Shown here piece by piece: positions 42,872-53,877 of a DNA stretch of 64,000 nt; the stretch's first letter is position 1, and every line of letters begins with the position of its first letter. The translations under genes were made by a program, and so were the position numbers. The DNA is taken from NCBI RefSeq assembly GCF_900107455.1, contig NZ_FNQB01000001.1, forward strand, positions 1,302,001-1,366,000. The letters run 5' to 3'. This DNA comes from Asanoa ishikariensis. GTDB lineage: Bacteria > Actinomycetota > Actinomycetes > Mycobacteriales > Micromonosporaceae. Under the pieces are notes generated by a model that had not been told where the DNA came from, did no database searches, and saw only the letters and a list, made by a program, of their open reading frames with translations.

Positions 42872-44869
42872 GTGAACCGGCTAGGTGATGCCACCTCCCC
42901 ATACCTGCTCCAACACGCTGACAACCCGGTCGACTGGTGGCCCTGGGGGAGTGCGGCGTTCGAGGAGGCTCGGCGTCGGGACGTGCCGGTGTTGATCTCT
43001 GTGGGGTATGCCGCTTGTCACTGGTGTCATGTGATGGCGCACGAGTCTTTTGAAGATGCCGGTGTGGCCAAGTTGATGAATGACAGCTTTGTCAGCGTCA
43101 AGGTCGACCGGGAGGAGCGGCCCGACGTCGATGCGGTCTACATGACTGCTACCCAGGCTATGACTGGCCAGGGTGGGTGGCCGATGACGGTGTTCGCGGC
43201 CCCTGATGGGACTCCGTTCTTCTGCGGCACCTATTTTCCCAAGGCCAACTTCTCTCGACTGTTGGAGTCGGTGACGAAGGCCTGGCACGAGCAGCGCGAC
43301 GAGGTTCTTCGGCAGGGTGCCGCGGTGGTCGAGGCTATCGGCGGGGCACAGGCGCTCGGCGGGATCAGCGCGCCGTTGACCGCTGAGGTGTTGGACGGTG
43401 CGGCCGCCAAGTTGGCGAGCGAGTACGACGGTGAGAACGGCGGCTTTGGGGGCGCGCCCAAGTTTCCGCCACAGATGAACCTGCTCTTCCTGTTGCGGCA
43501 CTTCCAGCGGACCGGCAATGCGCGGTCGTTGGAGGTGGTGCGGCACACGTCTGAGGCGATGGCTCGCGGCGGGATCTACGACCAGCTCGCCGGTGGGTTC
43601 GCTCGCTACTCGGTGGACGCTCGGTGGATCGTGCCGCATTTCGAGAAGATGTTGTACGACAACGGGTTGCTGCTGCGCGTCTACACGCACCTGTGGCGGT
43701 TGACCGGGGATCCGTTGGCACGCCGGGTCGCTGACGAGACGGCGCAGTTCATCATGCGCGACCTGGGTACGCCCGAAGGTGGCTTCGCTTCGTCGCTCGA
43801 CGCCGACACCGACGGGGTGGAGGGGCTCACGTACGCGTGGACGCCTGGCCAGTTGGTTGATGCCCTTGGGGACGACGACGGGGCGTACGCCGCGGGGATC
43901 TTCGGGGTGACCGCGGCCGGCACGTTCGAGAAGGGTGCCAGCGTGCTGCGGCTGGCCCGGGACATCGACGACGCGAATCCGCCTGTCGCGGACCGGTGGG
44001 CGGAGGTCAGGCGGCGGTTGTTGGCCGCTCGTGACCAGCGGCCCCAGCCGGCCCGTGACGACAAGGTGGTCGCCTCCTGGAACGGGATGGCGATCGTGGG
44101 TCTGGTCGAGCACTACTTCGCCACCGGTGGCGCGGAGTCGCTGGACGCCGCGGTGCGGGCCGCGACGCTGTTGGCCGAACGGCACGTGGTGGACGGCCGG
44201 CTGCGTCGGGTGTCTCGCGATGGCGTGGTGGGTGATCCGCCCGGGGTGCTCGACGACTACGGGGCTGTCGCGGAGGCGTTCTGCGCCGTGCATCAGGCGA
44301 CGCTCGACGGGAAGTGGTTGGAGTTGGCCGGTGGGCTGTTGGACGCCGCGCTGGCGCACTTCCCGACCGGCAACGGTGGCTACTACGACACCGCCGACGA
44401 CGCCGAGCGGTTGGTTACCCGGCCCGCGGACCCGACCGACAACGCCACCCCGTCTGGGCTCTCGGCGCTGGCGGCCGCGTTGGTCAGTTACACGGCTTTA
44501 AGTGGTGAGACGCGCTATCGGGAGGCGGCCGAGGCGGCGCTGGGGACTGTGGCGCCCATCGTTTCGAAGTATCCGCGGTTCAGCGGGTATGCGGCTGCTA
44601 CCGGGGAGGCGTTGCTTTCCGGGCCGTACGAGATCGTGATCGCCACTCGCGACGATCCGACCGGTGATCCGCTGGTGGCGACCGCTTACGAGTTGGCCCC
44701 GCCGGGGGCCGTGGTGCTGGTCGGTGCTCCGGACGCGCCTGGCGTACCCCTGCTGGCTGATCGTCCGTTGGTCGATGGCGCGCCTACGGCGTACGTCTGC
44801 CGCGGCTTTGTCTGTGACCGCCCGACGACGGCGGTGGCGGACCTCACCGCGCAGCTCGCGCGGCGATAG
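42872..44869 (+). CDS. DUF255 thioredoxin-like / N-acylglucosamine epimerase-fold protein (YyaL type)
   Basis: A 665-residue protein. The N-terminal DUF255 thioredoxin-fold domain (about residues 1-160) opens with [25 protein letters not shown] and has the redox motif CHWC (C49, C52) in [16 protein letters not shown]. The remainder is an (alpha/alpha)6-barrel like N-acylglucosamine 2-epimerases ([26 protein letters not shown]). The family is widespread (SPATA20 in animals) and of unknown function. The start is GTG, with a CAGGCT box 6 nt upstream. It begins 48 bp after repeat copy B. Confidence 0.93.
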   Translation: MNRLGDATSPYLLQHADNPVDWWPWGSAAFEEARRRDVPVLISVGYAACHWCHVMAHESFEDAGVAKLMNDSFVSVKVDREERPDVDAVYMTATQAMTGQGGWPMTVFAAPDGTPFFCGTYFPKANFSRLLESVTKAWHEQRDEVLRQGAAVVEAIGGAQALGGISAPLTAEVLDGAAAKLASEYDGENGGFGGAPKFPPQMNLLFLLRHFQRTGNARSLEVVRHTSEAMARGGIYDQLAGGFARYSVDARWIVPHFEKMLYDNGLLLRVYTHLWRLTGDPLARRVADETAQFIMRDLGTPEGGFASSLDADTDGVEGLTYAWTPGQLVDALGDDDGAYAAGIFGVTAAGTFEKGASVLRLARDIDDANPPVADRWAEVRRRLLAARDQRPQPARDDKVVASWNGMAIVGLVEHYFATGGAESLDAAVRAATLLAERHVVDGRLRRVSRDGVVGDPPGVLDDYGAVAEAFCAVHQATLDGKWLELAGGLLDAALAHFPTGNGGYYDTADDAERLVTRPADPTDNATPSGLSALAAALVSYTALSGETRYREAAEAALGTVAPIVSKYPRFSGYAAATGEALLSGPYEIVIATRDDPTGDPLVATAYELAPPGAVVLVGAPDAPGVPLLADRPLVDGAPTAYVCRGFVCDRPTTAVADLTAQLARR

Positions 44870-44877
44870 GGCCGGGA

Positions 44878-44883
44878 TAGGCT
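44878..44883 (+). promoter_or_regulatory. -10 box TAGGCT before purK
   Basis: TAGGCT ends 9 nt before the purK ATG; the transcript would have a leader of at most a few bases. Confidence 0.4.
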
Positions 44884-44892
44884 TCGCGCGCC

Positions 44893-46044
44893 ATGGATTC
44901 GCGTACCGGACTGCCTATCGTCGGCATGGTGGGTGGTGGCCAGTTGGCCCGGATGACCCACCAGGCCGCCATCGCCCTCGGCCAGTCGCTGCGGGTGCTC
45001 GCCGCCCATCCTGACGACGGTGCCGCGCTGGTCGCCGCCGACGTGCGGATCGGCGAGCACACCGACCTGGCCGCGTTGCGTACCTTCGCCAAGGGCTGTG
45101 ACGTGGTCACCTTCGACCACGAGCACGTGCCGGAGGCGCACATCCGCGCGCTGGCCGCCGACGGCGTCAAGGTCTTCCCGTCTGCCGACGCGCTGGTGTT
45201 CGCGCAGGACAAGCGCCGGATGCGGGAGCGGCTGTCGGAGTTGGGTGCGCCCGTGCCGCGTTGGCAGCCGATCGCCTCGCCCGCCGACCTGGCCGCGTTC
45301 GGTGAGCGGGCCGGCTGGCCGCTGGTGCTCAAGGCGTCCCGGGGCGGCTACGACGGGCGTGGCGTGTGGGTCGTCGACTCGCCGGAGGCGGCCGCCGAGG
45401 TGCTGGCAAGTGGCACGGAGCTGATCGCCGAGGAGCTGGTGCCGCTGCGCCGTGAGCTGGCGGTGCAGGTGGCCCGGTCGCCGTTCGGACAGGTCGCGGC
45501 CTACCCGGTGGTGGAGACGGTGCAGCGCGACGGGATCAACGTCGAGGTGCTCGCGCCGGCGCCGCTGCTGCCGGAGGACCTCGCCGTCGAGGCGCAGAAG
45601 CTGGCGATCGACCTGGCGACCGCGCTGGATGTGGTCGGGCTGCTCGCGGTGGAGCTGTTCGAGACATCCGGCGGGCTGGTCGTCAACGAGCTCGCGATGC
45701 GGCCGCACAACTCGGGGCACTGGACGATCGAGGGTGCGCGGACGTCGCAGTTCGAGCAGCACCTGCGTGCGGTGCTCGACTATCCGCTCGGCGACACCGC
45801 ACTGGCCGCGCCGGTCGTGGTGTCCGCGAACGTGCTCGGCGGGCCGGCCGGCGGGATGTCGATCGACGAGCGGATGCACCACCTGTTCGCGGAGGACCCC
45901 GGCGCCCGGGTGCATCTCTACGGCAAGCAGACCCGTCCGGGCCGCAAGATCGGCCACGTGACGGTCCTCGGCGACGACCTGGCGTCGTTGCGTGCCCGCG
46001 CTGCCCGCGCGGCCTGGTGGCTACGCGAAGGGACCCACGAGTGA
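44893..46044 (+). CDS. purK: 5-(carboxyamino)imidazole ribonucleotide synthase PurK
   Basis: A 383-residue ATP-grasp enzyme that carboxylates AIR with ATP and bicarbonate to N5-CAIR. It begins [18 protein letters not shown], followed by [37 protein letters not shown] (nucleotide loop) and [19 protein letters not shown] (metal and substrate residues). Length is normal. It is translationally coupled to purE by a 4-bp GTGA overlap. Confidence 0.96.
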   Translation: MDSRTGLPIVGMVGGGQLARMTHQAAIALGQSLRVLAAHPDDGAALVAADVRIGEHTDLAALRTFAKGCDVVTFDHEHVPEAHIRALAADGVKVFPSADALVFAQDKRRMRERLSELGAPVPRWQPIASPADLAAFGERAGWPLVLKASRGGYDGRGVWVVDSPEAAAEVLASGTELIAEELVPLRRELAVQVARSPFGQVAAYPVVETVQRDGINVEVLAPAPLLPEDLAVEAQKLAIDLATALDVVGLLAVELFETSGGLVVNELAMRPHNSGHWTIEGARTSQFEQHLRAVLDYPLGDTALAAPVVVSANVLGGPAGGMSIDERMHHLFAEDPGARVHLYGKQTRPGRKIGHVTVLGDDLASLRARAARAAWWLREGTHE

Positions 46045-46538
46045 CGGCCGTCGGCTTGATCATGGGCAGCGACTCCGACTGGGCGACGATGCGCGCCGCG
46101 GCGGAAGCACTCGACGAGTTCGGTGTCGACTACGAAGTCGGCGTCGTGTCCGCACACCGCACACCCGACAAGATGATCGCGTACGCGCGTACCGCCGCCG
46201 ATCGTGGCCTTCGGGTGATCATCGCCGGTGCGGGCGGTGCCGCACACCTGCCGGGCATGGTCGCCTCGGCCACTCCGCTGCCGGTGATCGGTGTGCCGGT
46301 CCCGCTGAAGTACCTCGACGGCATGGACTCGCTGCTCTCGATCGTGCAGATGCCGGCCGGCGTGCCGGTGGCCACGGTCTCGATCGGCGGCGCGCGCAAC
46401 GCCGGCCTGCTGGCCGTCCGGATCCTGGCCACGGCCGACCCGGCGCTGCGCCAGCGCATGCTGGAGTTCCAGGCCGGCCTCGAGGTGCTGGTCGCCGAGA
46501 AGGAAGCCGCGCTCAAGGCGTCCCTGCGGTCGGCATGA
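46041..46538 (+). CDS. purE: N5-CAIR mutase PurE
   Basis: A 165-residue class I PurE that converts N5-CAIR to [28 protein letters not shown] (catalytic His) and [15 protein letters not shown] are diagnostic. The start is GTG overlapping the purK stop. A downstream acetyltransferase gene overlaps its stop by 4 bp, so the operon is purK-purE-GNAT. Confidence 0.97.
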   Translation: MTAVGLIMGSDSDWATMRAAAEALDEFGVDYEVGVVSAHRTPDKMIAYARTAADRGLRVIIAGAGGAAHLPGMVASATPLPVIGVPVPLKYLDGMDSLLSIVQMPAGVPVATVSIGGARNAGLLAVRILATADPALRQRMLEFQAGLEVLVAEKEAALKASLRSA

Positions 46539-46981
46539 CGCTTGTCCGCCCGCGGCGAGCGGCTGACCTGCCGGGCTGCGTCGCCGCGCTGCGTGCCGTG
46601 CACGAGGCCGACGCGTACCCGCTGAACTGGCCGTTGGATCCGGTCGGCTGGCTGGACCCGCCGGGCCTCGTGCGGGCCTGGGTCGCCGAGTTGCCGGAAG
46701 GCACGATCGCCGGCCACGTGGCGATCCAGGCGGGCGAGTTGTCCCGGCTGTTCGTCACCCCGGCCGCGCGGCGCCGCGCGGTCGGCACCGCGTTGGTCAG
46801 CGAGGCGACGGCCTGGGCGGCCGCGCACGACGTCGAGCTGAGCCTCGAGGTCACCGACGAGCAGCGGTCGGCCGCGGTCGCCTTCTACGCGGCCACCGGC
46901 TGGCAGCACAGCCACACCACGCAGGCTGACTGGACCGGCCCCGACGGCGGCCCGGTCCAGTTGCGGCGCTACACGCGCTAA
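46535..46981 (+). CDS. GNAT family N-acetyltransferase
   Basis: A 148-residue acetyltransferase. [21 protein letters not shown] is the N-terminal strand/helix. The acetyl-CoA loop is degenerate ([14 protein letters not shown] instead of QGxGxG). [19 protein letters not shown] is the typical C-terminal motif. It is third gene of the pur operon by a 4-bp overlap. Its stop overlaps the stop of the convergent giant membrane-protein gene. Confidence 0.87.
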   Translation: MTLVRPRRAADLPGCVAALRAVHEADAYPLNWPLDPVGWLDPPGLVRAWVAELPEGTIAGHVAIQAGELSRLFVTPAARRRAVGTALVSEATAWAAAHDVELSLEVTDEQRSAAVAFYAATGWQHSHTTQADWTGPDGGPVQLRRYTR

Positions 46982-49900
46982 CGCATCCCGCGCAGGCTGC
47001 GGATGCGCTCCTGGGCGCGGCGGCGGTTCTCGTTGTTGGCGCCCAGGACCAGCAGGATGACGCCGATCGGCAGGACGACGTAGTACGGGCCGACCCGGGT
47101 CACGGTGAAGTGGATCGCCGAGATGCCGGTGACCACCGCTCCCACGATGACCGGCGCCTGCTGCTTGACCATCGCGCCGAAGATGAGGGTCGCGGCCGCT
47201 CCGACCAGCAGGAGCAGTTCGCGGGTGTCGGTGGTGTCGCGGGTGAGCACCAGGACCGTCGTCGGCAGGAACGCGGCCACCAAGGCCGGGCCGTACGCCA
47301 CCCAACTGCCCAGCGACGGGCGCTGGCGCAGCTCGATCAGGCCGGCGACCAGCGCCACCGCGGCGAACGGCAGCGTGTAGGCCTCGAGCAGCCGCACCTC
47401 GCCCAGGTCCATCAGCAGCCACCAGGCGACGACCTCGCAGCCCAGGGCGGAGTAGAACATGACCCGGCGGCGGGAGGCCCGGCGACCGGGGCGACCGGCC
47501 GCGATCCCGAGCACGGCGCCCCAGGCGGCGAGCAGGCCGGCCAGGTGCGGCAGCGAGTCGAAGGCCAGCGCGAACGCGATCAGGCCGGCCCCGTAGCCGC
47601 TCCACTCGACCGTGGTCGCCTCGCGTCGCGCCTGGGGATGGCGCAGTCGGGGCACCAGCGCGGCGCCGATCAGCAGCGCGGCGCCGACCCCCAGCACGCC
47701 GAACGCCGACGTGGTGCGCGGCAGGCCACCGACCAGGCCGAGGGTCAGCACGAAGGCCTGCGCCATGATCGCGGCGAACAGCCAGCCGAGGATGCGGGCC
47801 CGCTCGGTCTTGCCGTAGAGGGCGGCCGCCGCGCCGACCAGCACCGCGCTGCCCAGCGTGAACAGGGTCATGCCGCGGGTGGCCAGGCTGCCGGACAGGC
47901 CCGCGTTGCCGGCGGCCAGCCCGATCACGAAGGCGGTGATCCGGGCCGAGCGCAGCGACTGCGCCAGCTCCGACTCCGGCGGCGGCGGGGTCAGCGCCAG
48001 AGCGAGCATGGTGACCGCGAAGACGGCCAGCGCCGCCTGGGTGGTCTGCGGCCAGCCGAGACCGAGGGACATCGGCGTGATCAGGATGGTCACCGCGATG
48101 CCGGGCAGCACCACCGGGATCGCCCGGGCCGGCCGGCCGCCGGAGAACGCCAGTGCGGCGAGCCCGGCCGCCACGGTCAGCAGCAGTGCGGAGAGCACGT
48201 TGGACGGGTCCACCGCGGCCTCAGGCGGGTCTAGCAGCGCCGCCGGCGGGCCTTCCCACACCCGGTTGACCACCTGGAGCGGGTCGATCAGGGCGGCGAT
48301 CAGCGCGGGGCCGAGGGCATAGAGGGCGAAGAGGATGCCGGGTACGGCCAGCAGCAGCGCACCCATCGCCGGCTCCAGCGACCAGCGCCGGCCGGACGCG
48401 GCGAGCTGGCGGCGCCAGGGACCCGAGCCGAACGCGCTCCACCGGCGGACCCGCTCCGCCTCGCCGCCCGGCGAGACGGTCGCCCGCAGCAGTTCGGCGA
48501 GGATGCCGAGCATCGCCGCGGCGGCCGCGTACACGCCGGGTGAGACGCCGGTGCCCAGGGCCGTGGCGGCGGTGATCGTGGCGCCGCCGGCCAGGCCGAC
48601 GGAGGCGTAGGCGAGGAACGGCGCCATCCGGGAGCGGGTGAGTGCCAGCAGCGCCATCCCGAGGCTGGAGCCGGCCAGGGCGGCCGTCAGCACTACGACC
48701 GCCGAGCTGCCCACGGACGCGGCGAAGCCGGCGAGGGCCCCGGGCAGCGCCAGCAGAGCGCCGCCGAGAGCGAGGCCGCCGACGGTGCTCAGGTGCGGCG
48801 GCGCGGCGATGTCGGCCGAGGTGGCCGCCCGCTCGCCGGTGGCGGCCGCGCGGGGCCGGGTCATCGTCGCGGTGCCGCCACCGCCGGTCGGAGCGCTGCC
48901 GCCGGCTGACGGGCCGAAGTCTTCGTCGCCGGCAGGCACGGTGATCCGTTCGGTGCCGGGCCGGCTGTTGGGCACCGTGACCCGCTCGCCCGCCGCCCGC
49001 GCCTGAGCGTCGACGCCGATCGGGCCGGCGGACTCGGCGTCGGGGTAGCCGGCGGACTCGGTGGTGGCGCCGGTGCCTGGGCGGGAGAACAGCGGCCAGC
49101 GCGGCCCGGCCTCATCCGCAGGGCCGGCCACCGCGTTGGCGGCCAGGCCGGCTACGACGGCGCCGATCAGCACGATGATGCCGAGCGCCGCCGCGGTGGT
49201 CCACGGGCGCACGACGCTGGCGCCGACCGCGTGCAGGGCGACGGCGGCGGCGACCCAGATCCGGGCGATGCCGGCCCGGGGGTCGGCGGCCATCACGGCG
49301 GCCACGCCGTAGATGGTGGCGACGGCGCCGCCGACCAGGATCGGCGAGTACCAGGGCAGGCCGAGGGCGGCCGGGGCACCGATCGTGGCCAGGCCGACGA
49401 ACACCCCGGCGACGTCGTAGGACCAGGGGCGGGGCAGCACGATGGCCGCGGCGCCCGCGAGCAGCACCAGCGCCACCGGCGCCTGCCAGGAGCCGATCGC
49501 GTCGGTGCTGCCGGGCCACCGGGAGAGGTCGGCCTCCCAGAGCGCGCCCGGTGTGGCGAGGATCCGCAGGCCCCCGGCGAGGGACTGGTAGCCGGCGACG
49601 GCCGCGATCACGCCACCGCCTACGGCGATGCCCAGTGCCGGGCCGCGCCGCCAGCCCTCCGGCAGCGCCCGCACGGCGATGGCGACGACCAGGATCATCG
49701 CGGCCACGGTCGCGATCTCACCGCCGGGTGCGAGGATCGCCGCGATCCGGGCCAGCGCGCCGATCAGCGCGGTGGTCGCGGCCGCCGAGGCGAAGTCGGC
49801 ACCGTCCAGCATCCGGTCGGCCCGGCGGCCGTGGTCGATCGACGGCGCCAGGAACAGCAGCACGGCGGCGACCAGCATCAGCGCGCCGACCAGCTTGTCG

Positions 49901-52269
49901 GCGACCATGGACTGCGGAGCGGCGAACGCGGCGGCGGCGACGGTCATCGCGCCCAGCCCGGTGCCGACCGTCAGCGGGATGCTCAGGTGTCGCTCGGCCA
50001 CCTGGTTGAGCGCCGCGAAGCTGAGCGTCGCGCAGACCGCGAGGAAGCCGGTGGCCAGGATCGGCACGGTGGCGTTGGTGGCCGGCACGGTCGCGGCGAC
50101 GAAGCTGGCCACGGCGCCCGGGAAGGCGAACGCCGCACCGCCGGCCGCCCACTCACCGACCGCGTCGGCGCCGGCGTTGTCGCGGATCGTGGCGGAGCGG
50201 GCAGCCGCGGCGATCAGTGCCCCGCTGGCGGCGATCACGAGCAGCACCGCGGCGGTCAGCGCGGGCCGGGCGGTGGAGGCACCGGCCGCGGCCAGCCCGA
50301 CCAGGGCCGCGCCGACGGCGTGTGCGACACCGGCGCGGTTGGTGCGGGCCCAGAGGCCGGCGACGCCGATGGCGATCGCGGCGATCGCCGGCGGCCACGG
50401 CGCGGCGGCCCAGCCGAGGTCGAACGAGGCGGGAGCGGCCAGCGCGGTCAGGGCCGCGCCGGCGACCGCCAGCTCACGACGGATCTCCTGCGGGGCGGCC
50501 AGCACGGCGGCGATGGTGAGCAGGGCGGCCGCGACCGCGAGCTGCCACTGTGCGGAGCCGATGGCGGCGTCGAGCTTCGCGTCGTACGCGGTCAGGTCGG
50601 CCCGCCACATCGGCAGCGCGGCCTCGACCGGCGCGATCGCGGCGCGCAGGGTGTTGCCGGCGATCACCACGCCGAGCACCAGCATGGCCGCCGTCGAGGC
50701 GAGCTGCGGGCCTCGGCGGGACTCGTCGGGCAGGGCGCGGACCGCGAAGCCGATCAGCGCGATGATCGCGGCGACCACGACCAGCGCGTGCCCCGGCAAC
50801 GCGACCGAGGCGACCCGGCCGGCCGCGCCGATGATGGCCAGCGTCATGACCGCGCCGGCCACGTCGGGCAACGGCCGGCGGCGGAGCTGGAGCGAGCCGA
50901 CCAGCCCGATGCCGGCCGACAGGACCAGCGCGATGCCGGCCACCGTGGCCGCCGGCAGGGTGCGGGCCTCGACCAGACCGGCCACCGCGTAGATCAGGGC
51001 GGCGCCGATGGCGATGCCGAACAGCACCCACGACATCTCGCGCAGCCAGCGGGCGGTGACCTCGGTCTGTGGCGGCGGGCCGGACACTGGGGCGTCGCTG
51101 GGGCCGGCGTCGAGCAGCACCTCGGCTTCCTCTGCGGCACCCTCGGGACGGCGGATCCCGGCCGCTGCCGGGTCACCCGCGCCCTCTTCCTCGGTGCGCT
51201 GGCCCGGCACCGGGCTCGACACGATCCGGGACACCTTGGGGCCGGCGTCGTCCTCGGCGGTGGTGGTCTTGGCGGTGGCGGCGGGCTCGTCGACGGGGGT
51301 CGGGCGTGGTGGTGCCAGGCGGGCCGACCAGGCGGGCGGGACCAGGGAGCCGAAGGCGGCGTACTGCCGGCCCAGCCAGACGTCCATGGCGGCCACCGCG
51401 GCCAGCGAGAACGCCCAGCCGGTCGGTCCGTTGATCGAGCCGTGCGCGAGCAGGGGGATGACCGGCTGCAGCGCGAGCACCGTGGCGTAGCGGGGCACGC
51501 TGAGGCCGGTCGCGCTGGCGTAGACCGCCGCGATCGCGGCCGTCACGGCGAACACGATGCCGCCGAACACCTCACCCGGCACGGGTCCGGAACGGACGGC
51601 CGGGACGAGGTAGAGCGCGTAGCCGATGAGCGGCACGAGGGTCAGGCCGACCGCGGAGACGGTCTCGGCGGTCGAGCTGAGCTGTCGGGCCCGGACGAAC
51701 GGCGCGACGCCCAACATCAGCGCGGCCGCGCCGGTCAGGATCGCCAGGCGGGGGATCGCGAACGGCGTCACGCCGGCGAAGACCACCGCGGCGACGCCGA
51801 GCAGAAGGGCGCCCAGGCCCAGGTAGACGTTCTGGATCTCGCGGGGCGACGCCTCCGGGCGTACCCCCTCGTCGTCAAGGTCCTGCACCCGAGGCGGCGG
51901 AGGCGGTTCCGGGGGTGCTCCCGCACCGGTCGGCTGCTGCCGAGGGATCCGGGGACCGGTTGGGTCGGCGGTCGGCGGACGCTTGGTGGCCCGGCGGCGC
52001 AGCACCCGGCGCGGCTTCTTGATCTGCTCCTTGAGCCGTTCCTGGTTGGCCGCGGAGAGGATGTCGCGCTGGAACCGGGCGGCCTGCATGCGCTGCGCGA
52101 GCAGCCGCTGGTCACGCGCGAGCTGGATGTCCTGGCGTCGGATCTCGGCGATCTCGCGCTCGATGCGTTGCACCTCGTCGGCCCATCGGCCCTGCTCAGC
52201 GTTGCAGTAGGGGCAGCGGGGAGCGGGATCGATCTCCCGGCCGCAGGAGGGACACGGATACCTTTCCAT
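46978..52269 (-). CDS. giant SCO7613-type polytopic membrane protein
   Basis: A 1763-residue protein. The N-terminus is a zinc ribbon (CPSCGREIDPAPRCPYC, four Cys), followed by a helical coiled-coil-like stretch (EVQRIEREIAEIRRQDIQLARDQRLLAQRM, about residues 28-60) and a Pro-rich linker. The rest is an extraordinarily long membrane region with dozens of hydrophobic helices, interrupted by two hydrophilic Pro/Glu loops (about 345-420 and 1060-1150). It ends in a basic [15 protein letters not shown] tail. This matches the 'SCO7613 C-terminal domain-containing membrane protein' family of actinobacteria, whose function is unknown. ATG at 52269 is chosen; AGAGGTG lies upstream. Confidence 0.9.
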   Translation of the reverse strand: MERYPCPSCGREIDPAPRCPYCNAEQGRWADEVQRIEREIAEIRRQDIQLARDQRLLAQRMQAARFQRDILSAANQERLKEQIKKPRRVLRRRATKRPPTADPTGPRIPRQQPTGAGAPPEPPPPPRVQDLDDEGVRPEASPREIQNVYLGLGALLLGVAAVVFAGVTPFAIPRLAILTGAAALMLGVAPFVRARQLSSTAETVSAVGLTLVPLIGYALYLVPAVRSGPVPGEVFGGIVFAVTAAIAAVYASATGLSVPRYATVLALQPVIPLLAHGSINGPTGWAFSLAAVAAMDVWLGRQYAAFGSLVPPAWSARLAPPRPTPVDEPAATAKTTTAEDDAGPKVSRIVSSPVPGQRTEEEGAGDPAAAGIRRPEGAAEEAEVLLDAGPSDAPVSGPPPQTEVTARWLREMSWVLFGIAIGAALIYAVAGLVEARTLPAATVAGIALVLSAGIGLVGSLQLRRRPLPDVAGAVMTLAIIGAAGRVASVALPGHALVVVAAIIALIGFAVRALPDESRRGPQLASTAAMLVLGVVIAGNTLRAAIAPVEAALPMWRADLTAYDAKLDAAIGSAQWQLAVAAALLTIAAVLAAPQEIRRELAVAGAALTALAAPASFDLGWAAAPWPPAIAAIAIGVAGLWARTNRAGVAHAVGAALVGLAAAGASTARPALTAAVLLVIAASGALIAAAARSATIRDNAGADAVGEWAAGGAAFAFPGAVASFVAATVPATNATVPILATGFLAVCATLSFAALNQVAERHLSIPLTVGTGLGAMTVAAAAFAAPQSMVADKLVGALMLVAAVLLFLAPSIDHGRRADRMLDGADFASAAATTALIGALARIAAILAPGGEIATVAAMILVVAIAVRALPEGWRRGPALGIAVGGGVIAAVAGYQSLAGGLRILATPGALWEADLSRWPGSTDAIGSWQAPVALVLLAGAAAIVLPRPWSYDVAGVFVGLATIGAPAALGLPWYSPILVGGAVATIYGVAAVMAADPRAGIARIWVAAAVALHAVGASVVRPWTTAAALGIIVLIGAVVAGLAANAVAGPADEAGPRWPLFSRPGTGATTESAGYPDAESAGPIGVDAQARAAGERVTVPNSRPGTERITVPAGDEDFGPSAGGSAPTGGGGTATMTRPRAAATGERAATSADIAAPPHLSTVGGLALGGALLALPGALAGFAASVGSSAVVVLTAALAGSSLGMALLALTRSRMAPFLAYASVGLAGGATITAATALGTGVSPGVYAAAAAMLGILAELLRATVSPGGEAERVRRWSAFGSGPWRRQLAASGRRWSLEPAMGALLLAVPGILFALYALGPALIAALIDPLQVVNRVWEGPPAALLDPPEAAVDPSNVLSALLLTVAAGLAALAFSGGRPARAIPVVLPGIAVTILITPMSLGLGWPQTTQAALAVFAVTMLALALTPPPPESELAQSLRSARITAFVIGLAAGNAGLSGSLATRGMTLFTLGSAVLVGAAAALYGKTERARILGWLFAAIMAQAFVLTLGLVGGLPRTTSAFGVLGVGAALLIGAALVPRLRHPQARREATTVEWSGYGAGLIAFALAFDSLPHLAGLLAAWGAVLGIAAGRPGRRASRRRVMFYSALGCEVVAWWLLMDLGEVRLLEAYTLPFAAVALVAGLIELRQRPSLGSWVAYGPALVAAFLPTTVLVLTRDTTDTRELLLLVGAAATLIFGAMVKQQAPVIVGAVVTGISAIHFTVTRVGPYYVVLPIGVILLVLGANNENRRRAQERIRSLRGMR

Positions 52270-52395
52270 CGCACCTCTTCGCGGCAGGACGGTGACGCCT
52301 ATACGGAAGCATGCCAATACTGGACGTCGATTGAACAGTCCCTTTGGGCGTGTCCGGACGCGACACCCGAAATCGGTGACGTCCCTCCAATGTGA

Positions 52396-52434
52396 AAGGG
52401 CGCCCCCGGGGTGCGAAACCCCAAGAGCGCCCTT
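52396..52434 (-). terminator. hairpin terminator of the UDP-glucose dehydrogenase gene
   Basis: On the minus strand AAGGGCGC / GCGCCCTT is extended inwards through G-U pairs to GGGGT-ttcgc-ACCCC, giving one continuous stem of about 17 bp, 15 bp after the ugd stop. Confidence 0.7.
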
Positions 52435-52449
52435 CGAAAGAACAGACTG

Positions 52450-53877
52450 TTACGGGCGACCCATCCCGCGGTACGTCCAGCCGGCCTGGGTCCACAGTGC
52501 CGGGTCCAGGCAGTTGCGGCCGTCGATGACCTTCTTGCCGGCGACCAGGTCGCCGAGGGCCACCGGGTCGGCGTTGCGGAAGTCGGCCCACTCGGTCAGC
52601 ACGCAGACCAGGTCGGCGTCGCGCACCGCGTCGTTGAGGGTGGGCTCGTACGTCAGGTCGGGCGACGCCTTCTTGGCGTTGTCCATGCCCTCCGGGTCGT
52701 AGACCCGCACGTCGGCACCGGCCTTTAGCAGCAGCCCGGCGACCGCCAGCGACGGCGCGTCGCGGATGTCGTCGGAGTTGGGCTTGAAGGTCGCGCCGAG
52801 CACCGCGATCCGGGCGCCGGACAGGTCCGGACCGGCCGGGCCGGAGCGGCGGCCGAGCAGGTCGGCGGCCAGGTTGAGCACCCGGGTGCGGCGGCGCAGG
52901 TTGATCAGGTCGACCTCGTGCAGGAAGCGCAGCGCCTCGCCGGCGCCGAGCTCCTGGGCCCGGGCCTGGAACGCGCGGATGTCCTTGGGCAGGCAGCCAC
53001 CGCCGAAGCCGACGCCGGCCTGGAGGAACCGGTTGCCGATCCGGGGGTCGTAGCCGATCGCCCGGGAGAGCTGGGTGACGTCGCCGCCGGCGACCTCGCA
53101 GACCTCGGCCATCGCGTTGATGAACGAGATCTTGGTGGCCAGGAACGCGTTGGCCGCGACCTTGACCAGCTCGGCGGTGGCGAAGTCGGTGATGACCAGC
53201 GGGACCTCGCGGTCCTCGGTCGCCGCCAGGTCGAAGACGCCCTTGTGGGCCGAGTAGAGCAGGCCGTTGGCCCAGTCGCTCTTGACACCGACCACGATGC
53301 GGTTGGGGCGCAGCACGTCTTCGACGGCGAAGCCCTCCTGCAGGAACTCGGGGCTCCACGCGACCTCGACACCGAGCTCCGGGGCGACGTGCTTGCCGAC
53401 CAACTGCTCGATCCACTCGGCGGTGCCGACCGGCACGGTGGACTTGCCGACGATCAGCGCCTTGCGGCTCAGGTGCTGGGCGAGGTTGACGACCGCGGTC
53501 TCGACGTAGGTCAGGTCGGCGCCCATGCCGTCGCCCCGCTGCGGGGTGCCGACGCAGATGAAGTGGACGTCGCCGAACTCGGCGGCTTCCTGGTAGTCGG
53601 TCGAGAAGCGCAGCCGGCCGGCGGCGATGTTGCGCCGCAGCAGCTCGTCAAGGCCGGGCTCGTGGAACGGGACCACGCCGGCGGCCAGCCCGGCGATCTT
53701 CGCCTCGTCGACGTCGAAGCCGAGCACCTCGTAGCCCAGCTCGGCGTAGCAGATGGCGTACGTCGCACCCAGGTAACCGGTGCCGAGGAAGGTCAGCCGC
53801 GGGCGGGCGGCACCGGACGGTGGCGTCACCGCCGCGATCGCCGGCATGGGCTGGGTGTTCGGGTACGGGATCGTCAC
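52450..53877 (-). CDS. UDP-glucose/GDP-mannose 6-dehydrogenase
   Basis: A 475-residue NAD-dependent sugar-nucleotide dehydrogenase, four-electron oxidation to the uronate. The NAD Rossmann motif is FLGTGYLGATYA (about 30-41). Catalytic Cys295 lies in GFGGGCLPKD. KSTVPVGT, EFLQEGFAVEDVLRPNRIVVG and the C-terminal LGATFKPNSDDIRDAPS are typical. About 28 residues precede the Rossmann fold. UDP-glucose is the likelier substrate from overall similarity. The start is GTG, with GGAG 9 nt upstream. It is divergent from the acyl-CoA dehydrogenase gene. Confidence 0.93.
   Translation of the reverse strand: MTIPYPNTQPMPAIAAVTPPSGAARPRLTFLGTGYLGATYAICYAELGYEVLGFDVDEAKIAGLAAGVVPFHEPGLDELLRRNIAAGRLRFSTDYQEAAEFGDVHFICVGTPQRGDGMGADLTYVETAVVNLAQHLSRKALIVGKSTVPVGTAEWIEQLVGKHVAPELGVEVAWSPEFLQEGFAVEDVLRPNRIVVGVKSDWANGLLYSAHKGVFDLAATEDREVPLVITDFATAELVKVAANAFLATKISFINAMAEVCEVAGGDVTQLSRAIGYDPRIGNRFLQAGVGFGGGCLPKDIRAFQARAQELGAGEALRFLHEVDLINLRRRTRVLNLAADLLGRRSGPAGPDLSGARIAVLGATFKPNSDDIRDAPSLAVAGLLLKAGADVRVYDPEGMDNAKKASPDLTYEPTLNDAVRDADLVCVLTEWADFRNADPVALGDLVAGKKVIDGRNCLDPALWTQAGWTYRGMGRP

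Noticed and set aside
49231-52395. 1054-codon open frame on the plus strand
   Set aside because: It lies antisense to the 1763-residue membrane protein. Its product is Gly/Arg/Asp-rich without motifs, a common artefact of GC-rich DNA.
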